DNA of 64,000 nt from Gammaproteobacteria bacterium RIFCSPHIGHO2_12_FULL_36_30 (GCA_001801815.1 MGXU01000010.1:320332-384331), one strand, 5' to 3'. Shown: positions 19,515 to 29,514, numbered from the stretch's first letter. Notes: a model not told the origin generated them from the sequence alone. A program made the numbers and translations.

Positions 19515-20310
19515 AATACCCGCCAAATTTTCTAATATTCAAAACACCCGCATCAAAAATTAAATACTGACCTTTTATTCCTTGCAAAATACCTGTAATT
19601 GCAGGAGTTTTATCAAATGATAATGAATTTATTTTGGTCGGATATTGTAAAACTGGATATTCAAACGTAAAAACATTTTTTTCTTCTAACAAAATAATTT
19701 CATCAGAATATTTTTTTAAAATCGGCGACAGATTTTTTTGCGCTTCGGATAATAATCTTTTTTTCTCTGTGATTAAATCAATGTGCGGAATATTTTTTGT
19801 AAGCATCAAACGCCAATTTGTTTTATCCGCAACAAAATCTTTTAATGCAACTTCAATTAATCCTGCTTGATAACGATTTACAGTTTGAAAAATCGGTAAT
19901 GCTTGCGCAGCGCCCTGATCAATCCAACGCGTAGGATTATTTTTTGTGCGCGTCACGCCGACTTTTAATCCGGATGAATTGGCGAGATAAACAAAATGTG
20001 ATTGATGACATTGTTGATGCGCCCAATTATTCGGATCGCATTTTCCTGTTTCAACTAAACATTTTTCGGGATGTAACATACAATTATTGCATTCATTTAT
20101 TTTTTGCATGCATGGAAAACAATATCCTTGTTGAAATGTTTTTTTTATTTTTCTGTTGCATTGGATACAGTGGATTTCATTTAAAAATTCAAGTGAGATT
20201 TTTTTATTTAAGAAATTATTTAAATTTATTTTTTGATTATCTAAAATTAATTCGTATTGGATGGGTTGTGCGTGCGTGACCGACATTTTTTGAAGATAAC
20301 CTGAAGTCAT
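19465..20310 (-). CDS. DUF2797 family protein
   Basis: 281 residues. Three cysteine pairs near the N-terminus (CIQCNRKIKKTF, CFPCMQKINECNNC, CLVETGKC) look like zinc-ribbon ligands and are the hallmark of DUF2797, followed by FVYLANSSGLKVGVTRT, which resembles a GIY-YIG-like strand pair. The N-terminal GYLQKM supports the ATG at 20310 although no good ribosome binding site precedes it. Function of the family is unknown. Ends in an overlap of 50 bases with hemW, tail to tail, so antisense effects between their messages are possible. Confidence 0.85.
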   Translation of the reverse strand: MTSGYLQKMSVTHAQPIQYELILDNQKINLNNFLNKKISLEFLNEIHCIQCNRKIKKTFQQGYCFPCMQKINECNNCMLHPEKCLVETGKCDPNNWAHQQCHQSHFVYLANSSGLKVGVTRTKNNPTRWIDQGAAQALPIFQTVNRYQAGLIEVALKDFVADKTNWRLMLTKNIPHIDLITEKKRLLSEAQKNLSPILKKYSDEIILLEEKNVFTFEYPVLQYPTKINSLSFDKTPAITGILQGIKGQYLIFDAGVLNIRKFGGYFIKIFQETHSKTNILS

Positions 20311-20316
20311 AAAATA

Positions 20317-20344
20317 TCGCTTGCTTACGCGCGCGGCTCCCTGT
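20317..20344. repeat. 28-bp dispersed repeat, copy 1
   Basis: Identical over 28 bases, same orientation, to 59483-59510 inside guaA. The core contains ACGCGCGCGGC, far richer in G+C than its surroundings. Here it supplies the last codons (REPRA) and the TAA stop of the ferredoxin gene. Confidence 0.8.
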
Positions 20345-20693
20345 CAGGTTCAGCAATCACAAATTCTTTAACAGGCACACCACCAATTAAATGTTCTTGA
20401 ATAATTCTTTCTAAAACTTCCGGCGTGCAGTGTTTATACCAAACGCCTTCAGGATAAACGACAGCGATTGGACCTTCACAACAAATACGTAGACAATTTG
20501 CTTTTGTGCGATAAATTCCGCCGTCGCCAGTTAAATTTAATTCATTTAGGCGACGTTTTAAATATTGCCATGATTCTAATCCCACTTCTTTTAAGCAACA
20601 ATGTGGTTCGGTTTGATCGCAGCATAAAAAAATATGGCGGCGGATTTTGGTGAGTTTGAGTTTGTCTAATTTTTCCTGCAATTGATCGGTCAT
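20325..20693 (-). CDS. thioredoxin-like (2Fe-2S) ferredoxin
   Basis: 122 residues. The four cluster cysteines are in [12 protein letters not shown] (first two, among four in the segment) and [21 protein letters not shown] (last two), the spacing of stand-alone 2Fe-2S thioredoxin-like ferredoxins. Cytosolic electron carrier; partner unknown. The normal family end is close to EYVIAE; the final PDREPRA here comes from the 28-bp repeat, so the C-terminus was rewritten by the insertion. Its start overlaps the fabV stop by four bases, which suggests but does not prove involvement in redox supply to neighbouring metabolism. Confidence 0.85.
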   Translation of the reverse strand: MTDQLQEKLDKLKLTKIRRHIFLCCDQTEPHCCLKEVGLESWQYLKRRLNELNLTGDGGIYRTKANCLRICCEGPIAVVYPEGVWYKHCTPEVLERIIQEHLIGGVPVKEFVIAEPDREPRA

Positions 20694-21886
20694 ATGGAAT
20701 CAATCCTTACATCCACATCCACCTCTTTTTTATAATCCACACCATCCACTTCGAATCCAAATAATTTATAAAAATCTCGACGATATCCATTTAAATCTGA
20801 TAATTGATTAATATTATCCGTCGATATTTTTTTCCAAATATCATCTACAGACTTTTGCACATCATCACGCATTTCCCAATCGTCAATACGAATGCGATCT
20901 TCTGAATCAGTTTTTATATCACGACCAGTATAAACAAAATCATGCAGTAAACGATATAATTGTTCAATGCAACCTTCATGCGTTTTATTTTCTTTCATAA
21001 TTTTAAATAAAATAGAAATATATAATGGCACGACAGGAATTGCGGAGCTGGATTGCGTTACTAATGCTTTATTGACAGAGATAAATGCACGTCCGCCAGT
21101 TGCTTTTAATTTTTTATCTAGCGCATAAGCAGTGGCAAGCAAATCATCTTTTGCTTTTCCGATTGTTCCATGTTTATAAATTGCATGTGTTAATTCAGGG
21201 CCAACATAAGTGTAAGCAAAAGTAATTGCATCATCTGTTAATAATTTTTCTTCGCGCAATAAATCAATCCACATTTTCCAATCATCACCGCCCATCACTG
21301 CAACAGTATGTGCAATGTCTTCTGAATTTGCAGGCTCAATTGCAACTTCGCTCACAACACCCGTTAATGGATCAACCGTTTTATTTTTATAAACTCTATC
21401 AGTTGGTTTTAATGTGGAATGAAATACTTCGCCCGTTTTTGGATGCGTGCGACGCGGTGATGCTAAACTATAAATAACCAAATCAATTTTTCCTAAATCT
21501 TTTTTAATTAAATCGATAGTTTGTTTTTTTATTTCATCAGAAAATGCATCGCCATTAATACTTTTTGCATAATGTCCATCTGCATGTGCAATTTTTTCAA
21601 ACGCAGCGGAATTATACCAACCCGCTGTTGCTGTGCGTTTATCACTTGCTGGCTTTTCAAAAAATACGCCGATCGTTTTTGCATTTGCTGCATAAGTTGT
21701 TGCAATGCGAGATGCTAAACCATATCCAGTTGATGCGCCGATCACTAAAACATTTTTTGGTCTGCATGATTCAGGCAAACGGTGATGTGATTTGATGTAA
21801 TTAATTTGCTCTAGTACATTTTGGTAACATCCAACTGGATGGGCGGTGGTACAAATAAATCCACGCACTTTTGGTTCAACAATCAT
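20690..21886 (-). CDS. fabV: enoyl-[acyl-carrier-protein] reductase FabV
   Basis: 398 residues, the length of FabV/trans-2-enoyl-CoA reductase. N-terminal [20 protein letters not shown] and [15 protein letters not shown] (NADH site) are diagnostic; the active site is the long-spaced YX8K in the region of TYVGPEL... and [10 protein letters not shown]. FabV reduces enoyl-ACP in the last step of fatty acid elongation and is insensitive to triclosan, in place of FabI. AGGAG lies eight bases before ATG. FabI elsewhere cannot be excluded. Confidence 0.95.
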   Translation of the reverse strand: MIVEPKVRGFICTTAHPVGCYQNVLEQINYIKSHHRLPESCRPKNVLVIGASTGYGLASRIATTYAANAKTIGVFFEKPASDKRTATAGWYNSAAFEKIAHADGHYAKSINGDAFSDEIKKQTIDLIKKDLGKIDLVIYSLASPRRTHPKTGEVFHSTLKPTDRVYKNKTVDPLTGVVSEVAIEPANSEDIAHTVAVMGGDDWKMWIDLLREEKLLTDDAITFAYTYVGPELTHAIYKHGTIGKAKDDLLATAYALDKKLKATGGRAFISVNKALVTQSSSAIPVVPLYISILFKIMKENKTHEGCIEQLYRLLHDFVYTGRDIKTDSEDRIRIDDWEMRDDVQKSVDDIWKKISTDNINQLSDLNGYRRDFYKLFGFEVDGVDYKKEVDVDVRIDSI

Positions 21887-22023
21887 ACAAAACTCCTGAA
21901 ATGTGATTTTGCGTCAGTGTATCATTATTTACTTTTAATAATCTGCTGTGTAGACTCGAGTTCAATTTTAATTAATAGTAATAGTAAAATGATACTACTT
22001 AACTAGTACGGGGATTGTAGCGC

Positions 22024-23616
22024 ATGACCAAATTTAACAGAAATATTTCAACATTTTCTTTGATGATGACAGGTATTACGTCAATTGTTGGATCGGGTTG
22101 GTTATTAAGTACACAAAAAATTGCCAATGTTGCAGGTCCTGCAGGTTTAGTTTCCTGGGTTGTCGGTGCTGTCATTGCATTATTAGTTGGTCTTTTGTTT
22201 GTTGAGATGGGTAGTATTTTTCCTTCAGCGGGCGGTATTGGTTATTATGCAAATGTTACACATGGCCGCTTTTGCGGTTTTTTAACATCTTGGATTAATT
22301 GGTTGTGTATTGTTGCGGTTCCACCAGTTGAAGCGCAAGGAATTGTTCAATACCTCAGTCAATTATCGCCAATGTGGAATCGTTTGTATGACATTCCATC
22401 TCACGAACTCACTCATTTTGGTATTGCCGCTGCAATTGTATTGATGTTGTTTTTTATGTTTGTGAATTATTGGAGTGTGAGAATTTTTATTAAATTTAAT
22501 AATTTTTTCACGATGATTAAAATTATTGTCCCATTATTAACAGTTGCTGCATTAATTTATAGCGGATTTCATCCAGGCAATTTTGACAACACGACAGATG
22601 GTGGATTTATGCCGTTTGGAATGAGTTCTATTTTTGTCAGCATTATTTCTTGTGGTGTGATTATGTCATTCAATGGATTTCAAACACCACTGACATTTTC
22701 TGAAGAAATTAAATCACCTAAAACAATGTTACCAATTGCAGTTGCTGGCAGTATTTTAATTTCATTAATTTTATATATGTTATTGCAAGTTGCGTATGTT
22801 GGAAGTTTAAGTCCAGCTTTATTGGAACATAGCGGATGGGCTGGAATTAATTTCCGCTCGCCGTACGTTCAATTATTATTAGCAGCTAATTTACAATTAA
22901 TGGTGATTATTGTTTATATTGGATCAGTTGTATCGCCTGGTGTTTGTGGTGCTGCATTTACTGCATCAGCTTCACGCATAATGTATTCTCTTGCGCGCGA
23001 AGGACATTTGCCACATTTTTTAAGTATGCTGAATCCTAAATTTAAAAATCCGAGAAGCGCAATTGTGACAACGATGTTAGTTGGCTGTATTTTCTTATTT
23101 ATGTTTCGCGGATGGTATCAATTGGTCGCGGTAATTTCTGTGTTGCATGTATTTTCATATTTGCCTGCGCCAATTGTAGTTATTTCCAATCGCATTAAAA
23201 ATAAAGCGTTGATGCTCAGTAAAAATCAATTTATGTTGCCGCTCGCACATTTATTAGCGCCATTATTATTATTTGTATTATCAATATTATTATTTTATGC
23301 TGGCTGGCCGTTGATTCCGAAATTATTAATATTAGTAATTCCCGGAATTTGTTTATATTTATATTACGAAACAAAAGTAAAAGTAGCGAAGAATGTTTAT
23401 GCTGCAATTAAAGGTGTTTCGTGGTTGATTTTATATTTTATTGGATTGTGTTTTATTGTATTTTTGGGCGACAATCATTCTCCAGGAAATTCAATCACAA
23501 CAGAAACCAGCATGATTTATTTATTGATATTATCCTTAATAGTTTATTTTTACGGCGCATTTTTTACTTGGGATAAAAGAACGTTTGTGCCGCGTCATGA
23601 AATGGTTGCGGAATAA
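22024..23616 (+). CDS. APC-superfamily amino acid permease, paralogue 2
   Basis: 530 residues with about 12-14 membrane helices. Helix 1 glycine motif MMTGITSIVGSGWLLS, helix 6 GFQTPLTFSEEIKSPKTMLP, and an intracellular amphipathic ASASRIMYSLAREGHLPHF typical of the family. Same architecture as the 9.8-kb permease, and both end with a cluster of four late helices, so they arose by duplication. GGGG lies ten bases before ATG. A strong hairpin follows the stop. Substrate undetermined. Confidence 0.87.
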   Translation: MTKFNRNISTFSLMMTGITSIVGSGWLLSTQKIANVAGPAGLVSWVVGAVIALLVGLLFVEMGSIFPSAGGIGYYANVTHGRFCGFLTSWINWLCIVAVPPVEAQGIVQYLSQLSPMWNRLYDIPSHELTHFGIAAAIVLMLFFMFVNYWSVRIFIKFNNFFTMIKIIVPLLTVAALIYSGFHPGNFDNTTDGGFMPFGMSSIFVSIISCGVIMSFNGFQTPLTFSEEIKSPKTMLPIAVAGSILISLILYMLLQVAYVGSLSPALLEHSGWAGINFRSPYVQLLLAANLQLMVIIVYIGSVVSPGVCGAAFTASASRIMYSLAREGHLPHFLSMLNPKFKNPRSAIVTTMLVGCIFLFMFRGWYQLVAVISVLHVFSYLPAPIVVISNRIKNKALMLSKNQFMLPLAHLLAPLLLFVLSILLFYAGWPLIPKLLILVIPGICLYLYYETKVKVAKNVYAAIKGVSWLILYFIGLCFIVFLGDNHSPGNSITTETSMIYLLILSLIVYFYGAFFTWDKRTFVPRHEMVAE

Positions 23617-23620
23617 AAAT

Positions 23621-23646
23621 AAAAGCGCACAAAAATGTGCGCTTTT
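23621..23646 (+). terminator. hairpin terminator after the permease
   Basis: Perfect 11-base stem AAAAGCGCACA / TGTGCGCTTTT with a four-A loop, followed by AATCTGTTTTT. It separates the permease from the SRP RNA; the A/U-rich stem base makes it work in either direction. Confidence 0.8.
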
Positions 23647-23663
23647 AATCTGTTTTTAAAAGA

Positions 23664-23770
23664 GTAGCCATAAGGGTCACCTCGCAACGATATGTTGCAA
23701 ACTCCGCCAGGTCCGGAAGGAAGCAACGGTAGCGACAGACTCGGGTGCGAGTAATGGCTTTTGTGGCTAC
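23664..23770 (+). ncRNA. ffs: signal recognition particle RNA (4.5S type)
   Basis: About 107 bases closed by GTAGCCA/TGGCTAC. The SRP RNA apical domain is unmistakable: CCAGGTCCGGAAGGAAGCAA with the GGAA tetraloop and the asymmetric Ffh-binding loop (AGCA/AGG). It lacks the Alu domain, as in gammaproteobacteria. It binds Ffh for co-translational membrane targeting. Ends are taken from base-pairing and could be off by a few bases. Located just upstream of dnaX. Confidence 0.93.
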
Positions 23771-23806
23771 CCTTTTACAAACAGGGATCGGTGCGAGTTA
23801 TCAAAT

Positions 23807-25291
23807 ATGCCTTATTTAGCTCTAGCTCGAAAATGGCGTCCAAAACAATTTGATCAAATTGTTGGACAAGCGCATGTCATTCAATCACTCTCAAATGCAT
23901 TAACACAAAATAAAATTCATCACGCCTATTTATTTACTGGCACGCACGGCACAGGAAAAACAACTGTCGCAAGAATATTTGCAAAATGTTTAAATTGCGA
24001 AAAAGGAATGACTGCAACACCCTGCGAACAATGCTCAAACTGTAAAGAAATTGATAGCGGACGTTTTCCAGATTTATATGAAATTGATGCAGCATCGCGA
24101 ACTAAAGTCGAAGACACACGCGAATTATTAGATAATATTCCTTACGCGCCGACAAAAGGTAAATTTAAAGTTTATTTAATCGATGAAGTGCACATGTTAT
24201 CTGGACATAGTTTTAATGCATTATTAAAAACATTAGAAGAACCGCCCGAACATGTAAAATTTTTATTAGCAACAACTGATCCGCAAAAATTACCTGCCAC
24301 TGTTTTGTCACGCTGTTTACAATTTCATTTATCAAAAATGACAATTGATCAAATTGAAAAACAATTACAATTTATTTTAAATGCAGAAAAAATAAAATTT
24401 GAAAACGACGCGCTTAATTTAATTGCAACATCCAGCAATGGCAGCATGCGCGATAGTTTAAGTTTATTAGATCAATGTATTGCTTATGGCAATGGAAAAA
24501 TTTCTACTGCAGAAACGCGAGCGATGTTGGGATTATCAAATAAAGCAGAAATAACTGCATTATTAAAAGCAATTCACGCACGCGATGCAGACGCTGCATT
24601 ATCACTTACAAAATCTTGGGAAAAAAATGGCGTTAATTTTGCGCGTTGCTTATCGGAATTATTAACACAACTATATCACATTTCAATTAAACAATTGATT
24701 GATAAAAAATTTATAAGCGAATTTACACGCGACGAAATTCAATTGTATTATCAGATTGCGCTAGCCGGCCAGCGTGATTTACCACTTTCGCCAACGCCTC
24801 AAATTGGTTTTGAAATGTGTGTAATACGAATGATGACTGTTAAATCAGTACCTGAAACAAAAATTACATCAGAAGCACCAACAAAAACTACCGAGCATTT
24901 TGCTGAAAAGAACATTTCAGACAGTTGGAACACATTATTATCTCAATTAAAATTATCCGGCCCTACTCTCGCGCTTGCGCAGCAATGTGTGTTAAAATCA
25001 CGAACAGATAATGCTGTACATCTCACTATTAAATCGAAATATGCTGCGTTAATTAATATAAAACAACAGCAATATTTGCAGGATGCATTTACGCAACTGG
25101 AAGGTCGCGCAATTAAAGTGACGATCACAGCTGAAGATAATACAGTCGAAACACCTGCGGAATTTGCAGTGCGTTTACAAAATAGTGAAAAACAATCGGC
25201 AAAAAAAGCAATTTCTGCTGATCCATCTGTTCAACGGATTGTAAAAACATTCGGCGCTACTGTTATTGAAGACAGCATCGAATCTAATTAA
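23807..25291 (+). CDS. dnaX: DNA polymerase III subunit gamma/tau
   Basis: 494 residues. AAA+ clamp-loader subunit: [16 protein letters not shown] at the N-terminus, Walker [15 protein letters not shown], zinc knuckle CLNC...CEQCSNC, Walker B LIDEVHML, sensor and arginine finger in TVLSRCLQF. The C-terminal region after about residue 365 is short (E. coli tau is 643 residues), but still contains a tau-like end. An A7 run near codon 465 of 494 is too late to make a gamma product. Start ATG is 37 bases after the SRP RNA. Confidence 0.96.
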   Translation: MPYLALARKWRPKQFDQIVGQAHVIQSLSNALTQNKIHHAYLFTGTHGTGKTTVARIFAKCLNCEKGMTATPCEQCSNCKEIDSGRFPDLYEIDAASRTKVEDTRELLDNIPYAPTKGKFKVYLIDEVHMLSGHSFNALLKTLEEPPEHVKFLLATTDPQKLPATVLSRCLQFHLSKMTIDQIEKQLQFILNAEKIKFENDALNLIATSSNGSMRDSLSLLDQCIAYGNGKISTAETRAMLGLSNKAEITALLKAIHARDADAALSLTKSWEKNGVNFARCLSELLTQLYHISIKQLIDKKFISEFTRDEIQLYYQIALAGQRDLPLSPTPQIGFEMCVIRMMTVKSVPETKITSEAPTKTTEHFAEKNISDSWNTLLSQLKLSGPTLALAQQCVLKSRTDNAVHLTIKSKYAALINIKQQQYLQDAFTQLEGRAIKVTITAEDNTVETPAEFAVRLQNSEKQSAKKAISADPSVQRIVKTFGATVIEDSIESN

Positions 25292-25317
25292 TTAAATTAT
25301 TTGTCGGAGAAAGTAAA

Positions 25318-25707
25318 ATGTCAGATCAATTATTATCAGATATTAAAAGTAGTATTATGGATATGCAAAATCAAATGCAATCCACTTATCAAAATTTAGC
25401 AGACATTAAAATTAGCGGTGAATCATCGGATAAAACAGTTAAAATTACGATGACCGCAACGTATGGTTTTGTTGATATTGATTTTAATGAAAAAGCATTA
25501 CAAGGTGGCGTAAAAGAATTTAAATTACGCATTCGCGAAGCATGGGAAAGTGTTGTAAAAAAAATTCAAGAAGCAACACAAGCAAAAACAATTGAATTAT
25601 TGCAACAAATGCAAATTCCGGATGAAATTAAAAATTTATCATTGCCAACAGATCAAAAAGCAATTGAAGCAAGTAAAGAAGGTGGTGATACAGGTACGAA
25701 CGGATAA
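25318..25707 (+). CDS. YbaB/EbfC-like protein, divergent paralogue
   Basis: 129 residues, strong GGAGAAA ribosome binding site. It sits exactly where ybaB normally lies (between dnaX and recR), and has the YbaB layout: N-terminal helix rich in Q/M ([14 protein letters not shown]), three strands ([31 protein letters not shown]) and a C-terminal helix. It lacks the glycine/methionine tail of the genuine YbaB at 26307. Probably a DNA-binding or nucleoid-associated protein that diverged after duplication. Its stop overlaps the recR start by one base. Confidence 0.6.
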   Translation: MSDQLLSDIKSSIMDMQNQMQSTYQNLADIKISGESSDKTVKITMTATYGFVDIDFNEKALQGGVKEFKLRIREAWESVVKKIQEATQAKTIELLQQMQIPDEIKNLSLPTDQKAIEASKEGGDTGTNG

Positions 25708-26303
25708 TGTTCTCGCCTCACGTCAAACAATTAATCGATGCGCTCCGTGCATTGCCAGGCGTTGGTCCCAAATCAGCGCAACGCATGGCGTATCAATTAT
25801 TGACAGACAGTGGTCGTGAAAAAGCAAAAACACTCGCAGATGCCTTAAAACAAGCTGTTTTATCAGTTGGGCAATGTCAACGATGCAGACAATTAACAGA
25901 ACATAAATTATGTTCGCTTTGTAGCAATACAAAACGCAATCACACATTATTATGTGTTGTTGAAGGTCCTGCAGATATGATTGCAATTGAACAAACACAT
26001 GCATTCAACGGATGTTATTTTGTTTTACACGGACATTTATCTCCGCTCGATGGAATTTCACCAGATCATATTGGCATTCCATTATTATTAAAGCGTTTGC
26101 AAGAAGAAAAAATTGAAGAAATTATTTTAGCAACGAATCCAACGGTTGAAGGAAAAGCAACAGCGCAATATATTGCAAATCATATTGACGCAAAAAAAAT
26201 AAAATGTACGCGCATTGCACATGGTGTGCCGATGGGTGGTGAATTAGAATATTTAGATGGCAGTACATTGTCACATGCACTTTATTCAAGAAGCGAGGTA
26301 TAA
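25707..26303 (+). CDS. recR: recombination mediator RecR
   Basis: 198 residues, typical length. HhH motif LRALPGVGPKSAQRMAYQLL, zinc-finger CQRC...CSLC, and a TOPRIM domain (LCVVEGPADMIAIEQ) followed by LHGHLSPLDGISPDHIG. RecR rings load RecA at gaps with RecO/RecF. One-base overlap with the previous gene (TAATG) shows coupling. Confidence 0.97.
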   Translation: MFSPHVKQLIDALRALPGVGPKSAQRMAYQLLTDSGREKAKTLADALKQAVLSVGQCQRCRQLTEHKLCSLCSNTKRNHTLLCVVEGPADMIAIEQTHAFNGCYFVLHGHLSPLDGISPDHIGIPLLLKRLQEEKIEEIILATNPTVEGKATAQYIANHIDAKKIKCTRIAHGVPMGGELEYLDGSTLSHALYSRSEV

Positions 26304-26306
26304 AAA

Positions 26307-26654
26307 ATGTTTGGTGATAAATTTAATTTAGGTAATTTAGGAAATATTGCGAGCTTGATGAAAAACGCTGGCAAAATTCAAGAGATGATGAAAGACGCGC
26401 AAGAAAAATTAGCGAAAGTTGAAGTGATGGGTTCTGCTGGTGCTGATGCTGTGCAAATTAAAATGAATGCGCAAGGTTATGCGTTATCTGTAAACATTGA
26501 TGATGCAATTTTAAAAGAAGATAAAATTATTTTGCAGGATTTAATTGCTGCTGCAATCAACGATGCCGCACAAAAAATTGAAAAAGAAAAAGAAAGCATG
26601 ATGGGCGGCGCGAGTGGAATGTTGGGTGGGATGTTGGGCGAAGACAATAAATAA
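26307..26654 (+). CDS. ybaB: nucleoid-associated protein YbaB/EbfC
   Basis: 115 residues with the canonical pattern NLGNIASLMKNAGKIQEMMKDAQEKLAKVEVMGSAG and a C-terminal glycine-methionine tail (GGASGMLGGMLG). Dimeric minor nucleoid protein. In E. coli it precedes recR; here it lies after recR and a second YbaB-like gene occupies the usual place. The ribosome binding site GAGGTA lies ten bases before ATG, within the recR end. Confidence 0.93.
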   Translation: MFGDKFNLGNLGNIASLMKNAGKIQEMMKDAQEKLAKVEVMGSAGADAVQIKMNAQGYALSVNIDDAILKEDKIILQDLIAAAINDAAQKIEKEKESMMGGASGMLGGMLGEDNK

Positions 26655-26675
26655 CGAAGTCTTACACAGACTTCG
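26655..26675. terminator. hairpin between convergent ybaB and perM
   Basis: CGAAGTCT and AGACTTCG (8-base perfect stem) with loop TACAC lie right after the ybaB stop and reach into the last codons of the opposing perM. No T-run follows on the plus strand, so its efficiency as a terminator is doubtful. Confidence 0.45.
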
Positions 26676-27738
26676 GCCATGCCCTCATCACCGCATCTGC
26701 AACCGTTGCTAATGGAATTGCAAAAAACACGCCCCAAAATCCCCAAATTCCACCAAAAACTAAAACGGATAAAATAATGACAACTGGATGTAAATCCATC
26801 GTTTCAGCAAATAACATCGGCACTAAAATATTTGCATCCAAAACAATAATAATTGTGTAGGCAATCATCGCGTATAAAAAATGTGGCGCCATCCCCCACT
26901 GCATTAATCCAACAATAAAAACAGGAATCGTCACAATGACTGCGCCGATGTAAGGAATAATTACCGATAATCCAACTAAAACACCGAGCAAAATAGAATA
27001 TTTCATTCCTAATGCAATAAATACAATTGATGTTACAAATCCAACTAATAAAATTTCAATCACACGACCACGAACATAACATCCAATTTTATGATTTACA
27101 TCTTGCCAAACATTGGAAACCAAACTTCTGTTTTTTGGAAGAAATTGCGTAAACCATTCAACAATTTTTTTCGAATCTTTTAAGAAAAAATATAATAATA
27201 ATGGCACTAAAATAAAATATAAAACGGCGGTGATTAAATTGGGAATTAATGCCCACACATATTTCAATGTAATTTGCCCTGCATGTGCAAATTCATTTTG
27301 CATAAATGCGATGGTTTGTTGAAAACGCGGATCAGCAAAAATGGCGGGATAATTCGCCATCATTTTTGTTAGCCATTGATGACTTTGTGTAAATGCATTT
27401 GGAAATTCAGTCACTAGATTTTGTAATTGTCGCACTGAAATTGGCAACACCACCACCAATCCAAAAATCACCAAACCCACAAAAACCACAAATACAATAT
27501 TCACTGCTAAAAAATGGGGAAAATGCCATCGTTCTAACAAACGTACAACCGATAACAACAAATATGTCAAAATAACGCTGATGATAACGGGCATGAAAAA
27601 ATGCCCAAAAAACTCGAGGAAAAGTAATACAAACAATACAGTAAAAAACAAACCCACCGTTGCTGGATCTGAAAAATTACGTCGAAACCAAGTCGAAATG
27701 GATTGCAATAATGGATTGGAATCACGCATAAAACTCAC
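26662..27738 (-). CDS. AI-2E transporter family membrane protein (PerM-like)
   Basis: 358 residues, about eight membrane helices. The family pattern is seen in YFILVPLLLYFFLKDSKKI, GRVIEILLVGFVTSIVFIALG and ILPTYIGAVIV-like IPYIGAVIVTIPVF, and the C-terminal GGIWGFWGVFFAIPLATVADAV. Members transport AI-2, Na+/H+ or other solutes, or work as permeases of unknown substrate, so the name does not establish quorum sensing. Faces ybaB tail to tail. Confidence 0.85.
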   Translation of the reverse strand: MSFMRDSNPLLQSISTWFRRNFSDPATVGLFFTVLFVLLFLEFFGHFFMPVIISVILTYLLLSVVRLLERWHFPHFLAVNIVFVVFVGLVIFGLVVVLPISVRQLQNLVTEFPNAFTQSHQWLTKMMANYPAIFADPRFQQTIAFMQNEFAHAGQITLKYVWALIPNLITAVLYFILVPLLLYFFLKDSKKIVEWFTQFLPKNRSLVSNVWQDVNHKIGCYVRGRVIEILLVGFVTSIVFIALGMKYSILLGVLVGLSVIIPYIGAVIVTIPVFIVGLMQWGMAPHFLYAMIAYTIIIVLDANILVPMLFAETMDLHPVVIILSVLVFGGIWGFWGVFFAIPLATVADAVMRAWPKSV

Positions 27739-27814
27739 CTAAAATTTTTCGCTCCACTTTCTTCATTTTAATATAAAATGTTATACAATAGCCATCCGTA
27801 TTTTGGGATCTTGC

Positions 27815-28747
27815 ATGAAATCGCTGCACTTTCATTTTAAATTCTTACCGTTATCCATCGCGACCTTGCTGCTTTGCGCTTGCGCTGGCTTTAAACCACA
27901 AATTACAATTCCTGCAGTTCAACCCAAACCTTTAAAATTAAAACAGCGTCCTGAAGTAGCGCTAGTTTTGGGCGCAGGTGGTGCACGCGGTTTTGCACAT
28001 GCCGGTGCAGTACAAGTTTTACAAAACGCAGGTGTTCCGATTAATCTAATTGTTGGCAGCAGCGTTGGCGGTTTTTACGGTGCATTATTAGCAGATAGTG
28101 GAAATGCAAAAACTGCGTCAAAAATAATGTTGTCTGCTACATTTTGGAATATAGCTGATATTAGTAATATACCCAGTTTAAAAGGATTGATGCAAGGTTA
28201 TCATTACGAAAAATTTTTATTAAATCACATGAGATCACAATGGTTTAATCAATTAAAAATTCCACTTGTCATCGTCACGACTGACTTAAAAACCGGAAAA
28301 GAATTTGTGATTTCAAGTGGACCAATTGCGCCGGCCGCTGAAGCATCTGCATCTATTCCTGGCGCAGTAAAACCCGCACATTTGTATGGTCGAACATTGG
28401 TTGATGGCGGCATGACCGATCCTGTTCCGGTGGATATCGCAAAACAATTTCATCCAAAAGTAATTATTGCGATAAATGTTTCACAACAATTATCAAAAAA
28501 TATGCCGTGGACCGCACTCGGTGTATATGATCGAGCATTTCATATTTCTTGGTTACAATTATCACGTCTATCTGAAAATGGCGCTAACATTGTTATTCGC
28601 CCGCAAGTAGGCGATACAGGCACATTTGATATCGATCAAAAATATAAATTATTTTATCAGGGTGAATTAGCAGCATATAAAGCATTACCAAAAATTAAAA
28701 AAATTCTGCGGGAAAAACATATTTCATTAACTTATGTTCGTCATTAA
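27815..28747 (+). CDS. patatin-like phospholipase lipoprotein
   Basis: 310 residues. Starts at ATG 27815 after GGGATCTTGC (TTG at 27803 is less likely). An N-terminal lipoprotein signal ends LLLC-AC, lipobox with Cys lipidation. The patatin domain (about 45-245) has the oxyanion GAGGARGFAHAG, the nucleophile elbow GSSVGG and the catalytic aspartate in LVDGGMTDPVPV. Close to the RssA/YlbK type rather than secreted ExoU. It is placed on the periplasmic or outer membrane by the lipid anchor. Substrate unknown; some host-associated relatives act as secreted phospholipases. Confidence 0.88.
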   Translation: MKSLHFHFKFLPLSIATLLLCACAGFKPQITIPAVQPKPLKLKQRPEVALVLGAGGARGFAHAGAVQVLQNAGVPINLIVGSSVGGFYGALLADSGNAKTASKIMLSATFWNIADISNIPSLKGLMQGYHYEKFLLNHMRSQWFNQLKIPLVIVTTDLKTGKEFVISSGPIAPAAEASASIPGAVKPAHLYGRTLVDGGMTDPVPVDIAKQFHPKVIIAINVSQQLSKNMPWTALGVYDRAFHISWLQLSRLSENGANIVIRPQVGDTGTFDIDQKYKLFYQGELAAYKALPKIKKILREKHISLTYVRH

Positions 28748-28749
28748 TT

Positions 28750-29514
28750 TTATTGCGAATAAAAAGCTTGATTATCTGAAAAAACTCCATCTACTCCAAT
28801 CGCTTTTAATTTTTCCAACACGCTTAAATCATTTACAGTATAAGCTAAAACATGCAAACTTTGTTCGTGCAACATCGCAACATAATCTGCATTTAAAATT
28901 TTAAAAGGTTGATGAAGAGAAATAATATTAGATTGAAATAAATTTGCTGCCATTTTTTCAGAAAATATTTTTTCACTAATTAATCCCAACAGCAAAGTAT
29001 TTGCACGTTCTTGAATTTGCATCAATGCAAATTGATTACTACTTGAAATAAAAATACTATTCGAATGCGCAGGCCAATATTTTTGTAAATGATCAATCAC
29101 CGATTCTGCTAATAAAATAGATTCTTTTTTTGTTTCGCATTTTAATTCTAAATTTAACTTTAATTTTAAAGTTAATGCGCATTGCAGCCATGCTTGCAAT
29201 GTTGGCACTTTTTCGCCTGCAAATTCAGCTGAAAACCAACTACCTGCATCTAATTTTTGCAATGCTGATAAAGTAAAATCAGATAATTTTCCACGTCCAT
29301 TGGTCGTGCGATTTAATTTTGTATCATGAAAAATAACAGGCTGATTATCTTTTGTGAGTTGAATATCACATTCAACCCATTCTGAACCTGCTTGTTTTGC
29401 AGCTTTTAATGCAGCTATTGTATTTTCGGGTGCAAGTTTTGATGCACCGCGATGCGCAATTACAAATGGTAACGGCCATTGTTGTGATTGATTTTTGGTC
29501 ACTGAAATGCTCAC
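28750..29514 (-). CDS. ugpQ: glycerophosphodiester phosphodiesterase
   Basis: 254 residues from a GTG start. TIM-barrel GDPD: IAHRGASKLAPENTIAALKAA (metal-binding H, E), VECDIQLTKDNQPVIFHD and LNRTTNGRGKLSD are all there. No signal peptide, so a cytosolic UgpQ-like enzyme that releases glycerol-3-phosphate from deacylated phospholipids. Converges with the patatin lipoprotein at three bases, a functionally suggestive pair (phospholipid cleavage and salvage). Confidence 0.9.
   Translation of the reverse strand: MSISVTKNQSQQWPLPFVIAHRGASKLAPENTIAALKAAKQAGSEWVECDIQLTKDNQPVIFHDTKLNRTTNGRGKLSDFTLSALQKLDAGSWFSAEFAGEKVPTLQAWLQCALTLKLKLNLELKCETKKESILLAESVIDHLQKYWPAHSNSIFISSSNQFALMQIQERANTLLLGLISEKIFSEKMAANLFQSNIISLHQPFKILNADYVAMLHEQSLHVLAYTVNDLSVLEKLKAIGVDGVFSDNQAFYSQ

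Noticed and set aside
25190-25215. A-run in dnaX as programmed frameshift site
   Set aside because: It falls about 29 codons before the stop, far after the gamma/tau border, so it could not make a normal gamma product.
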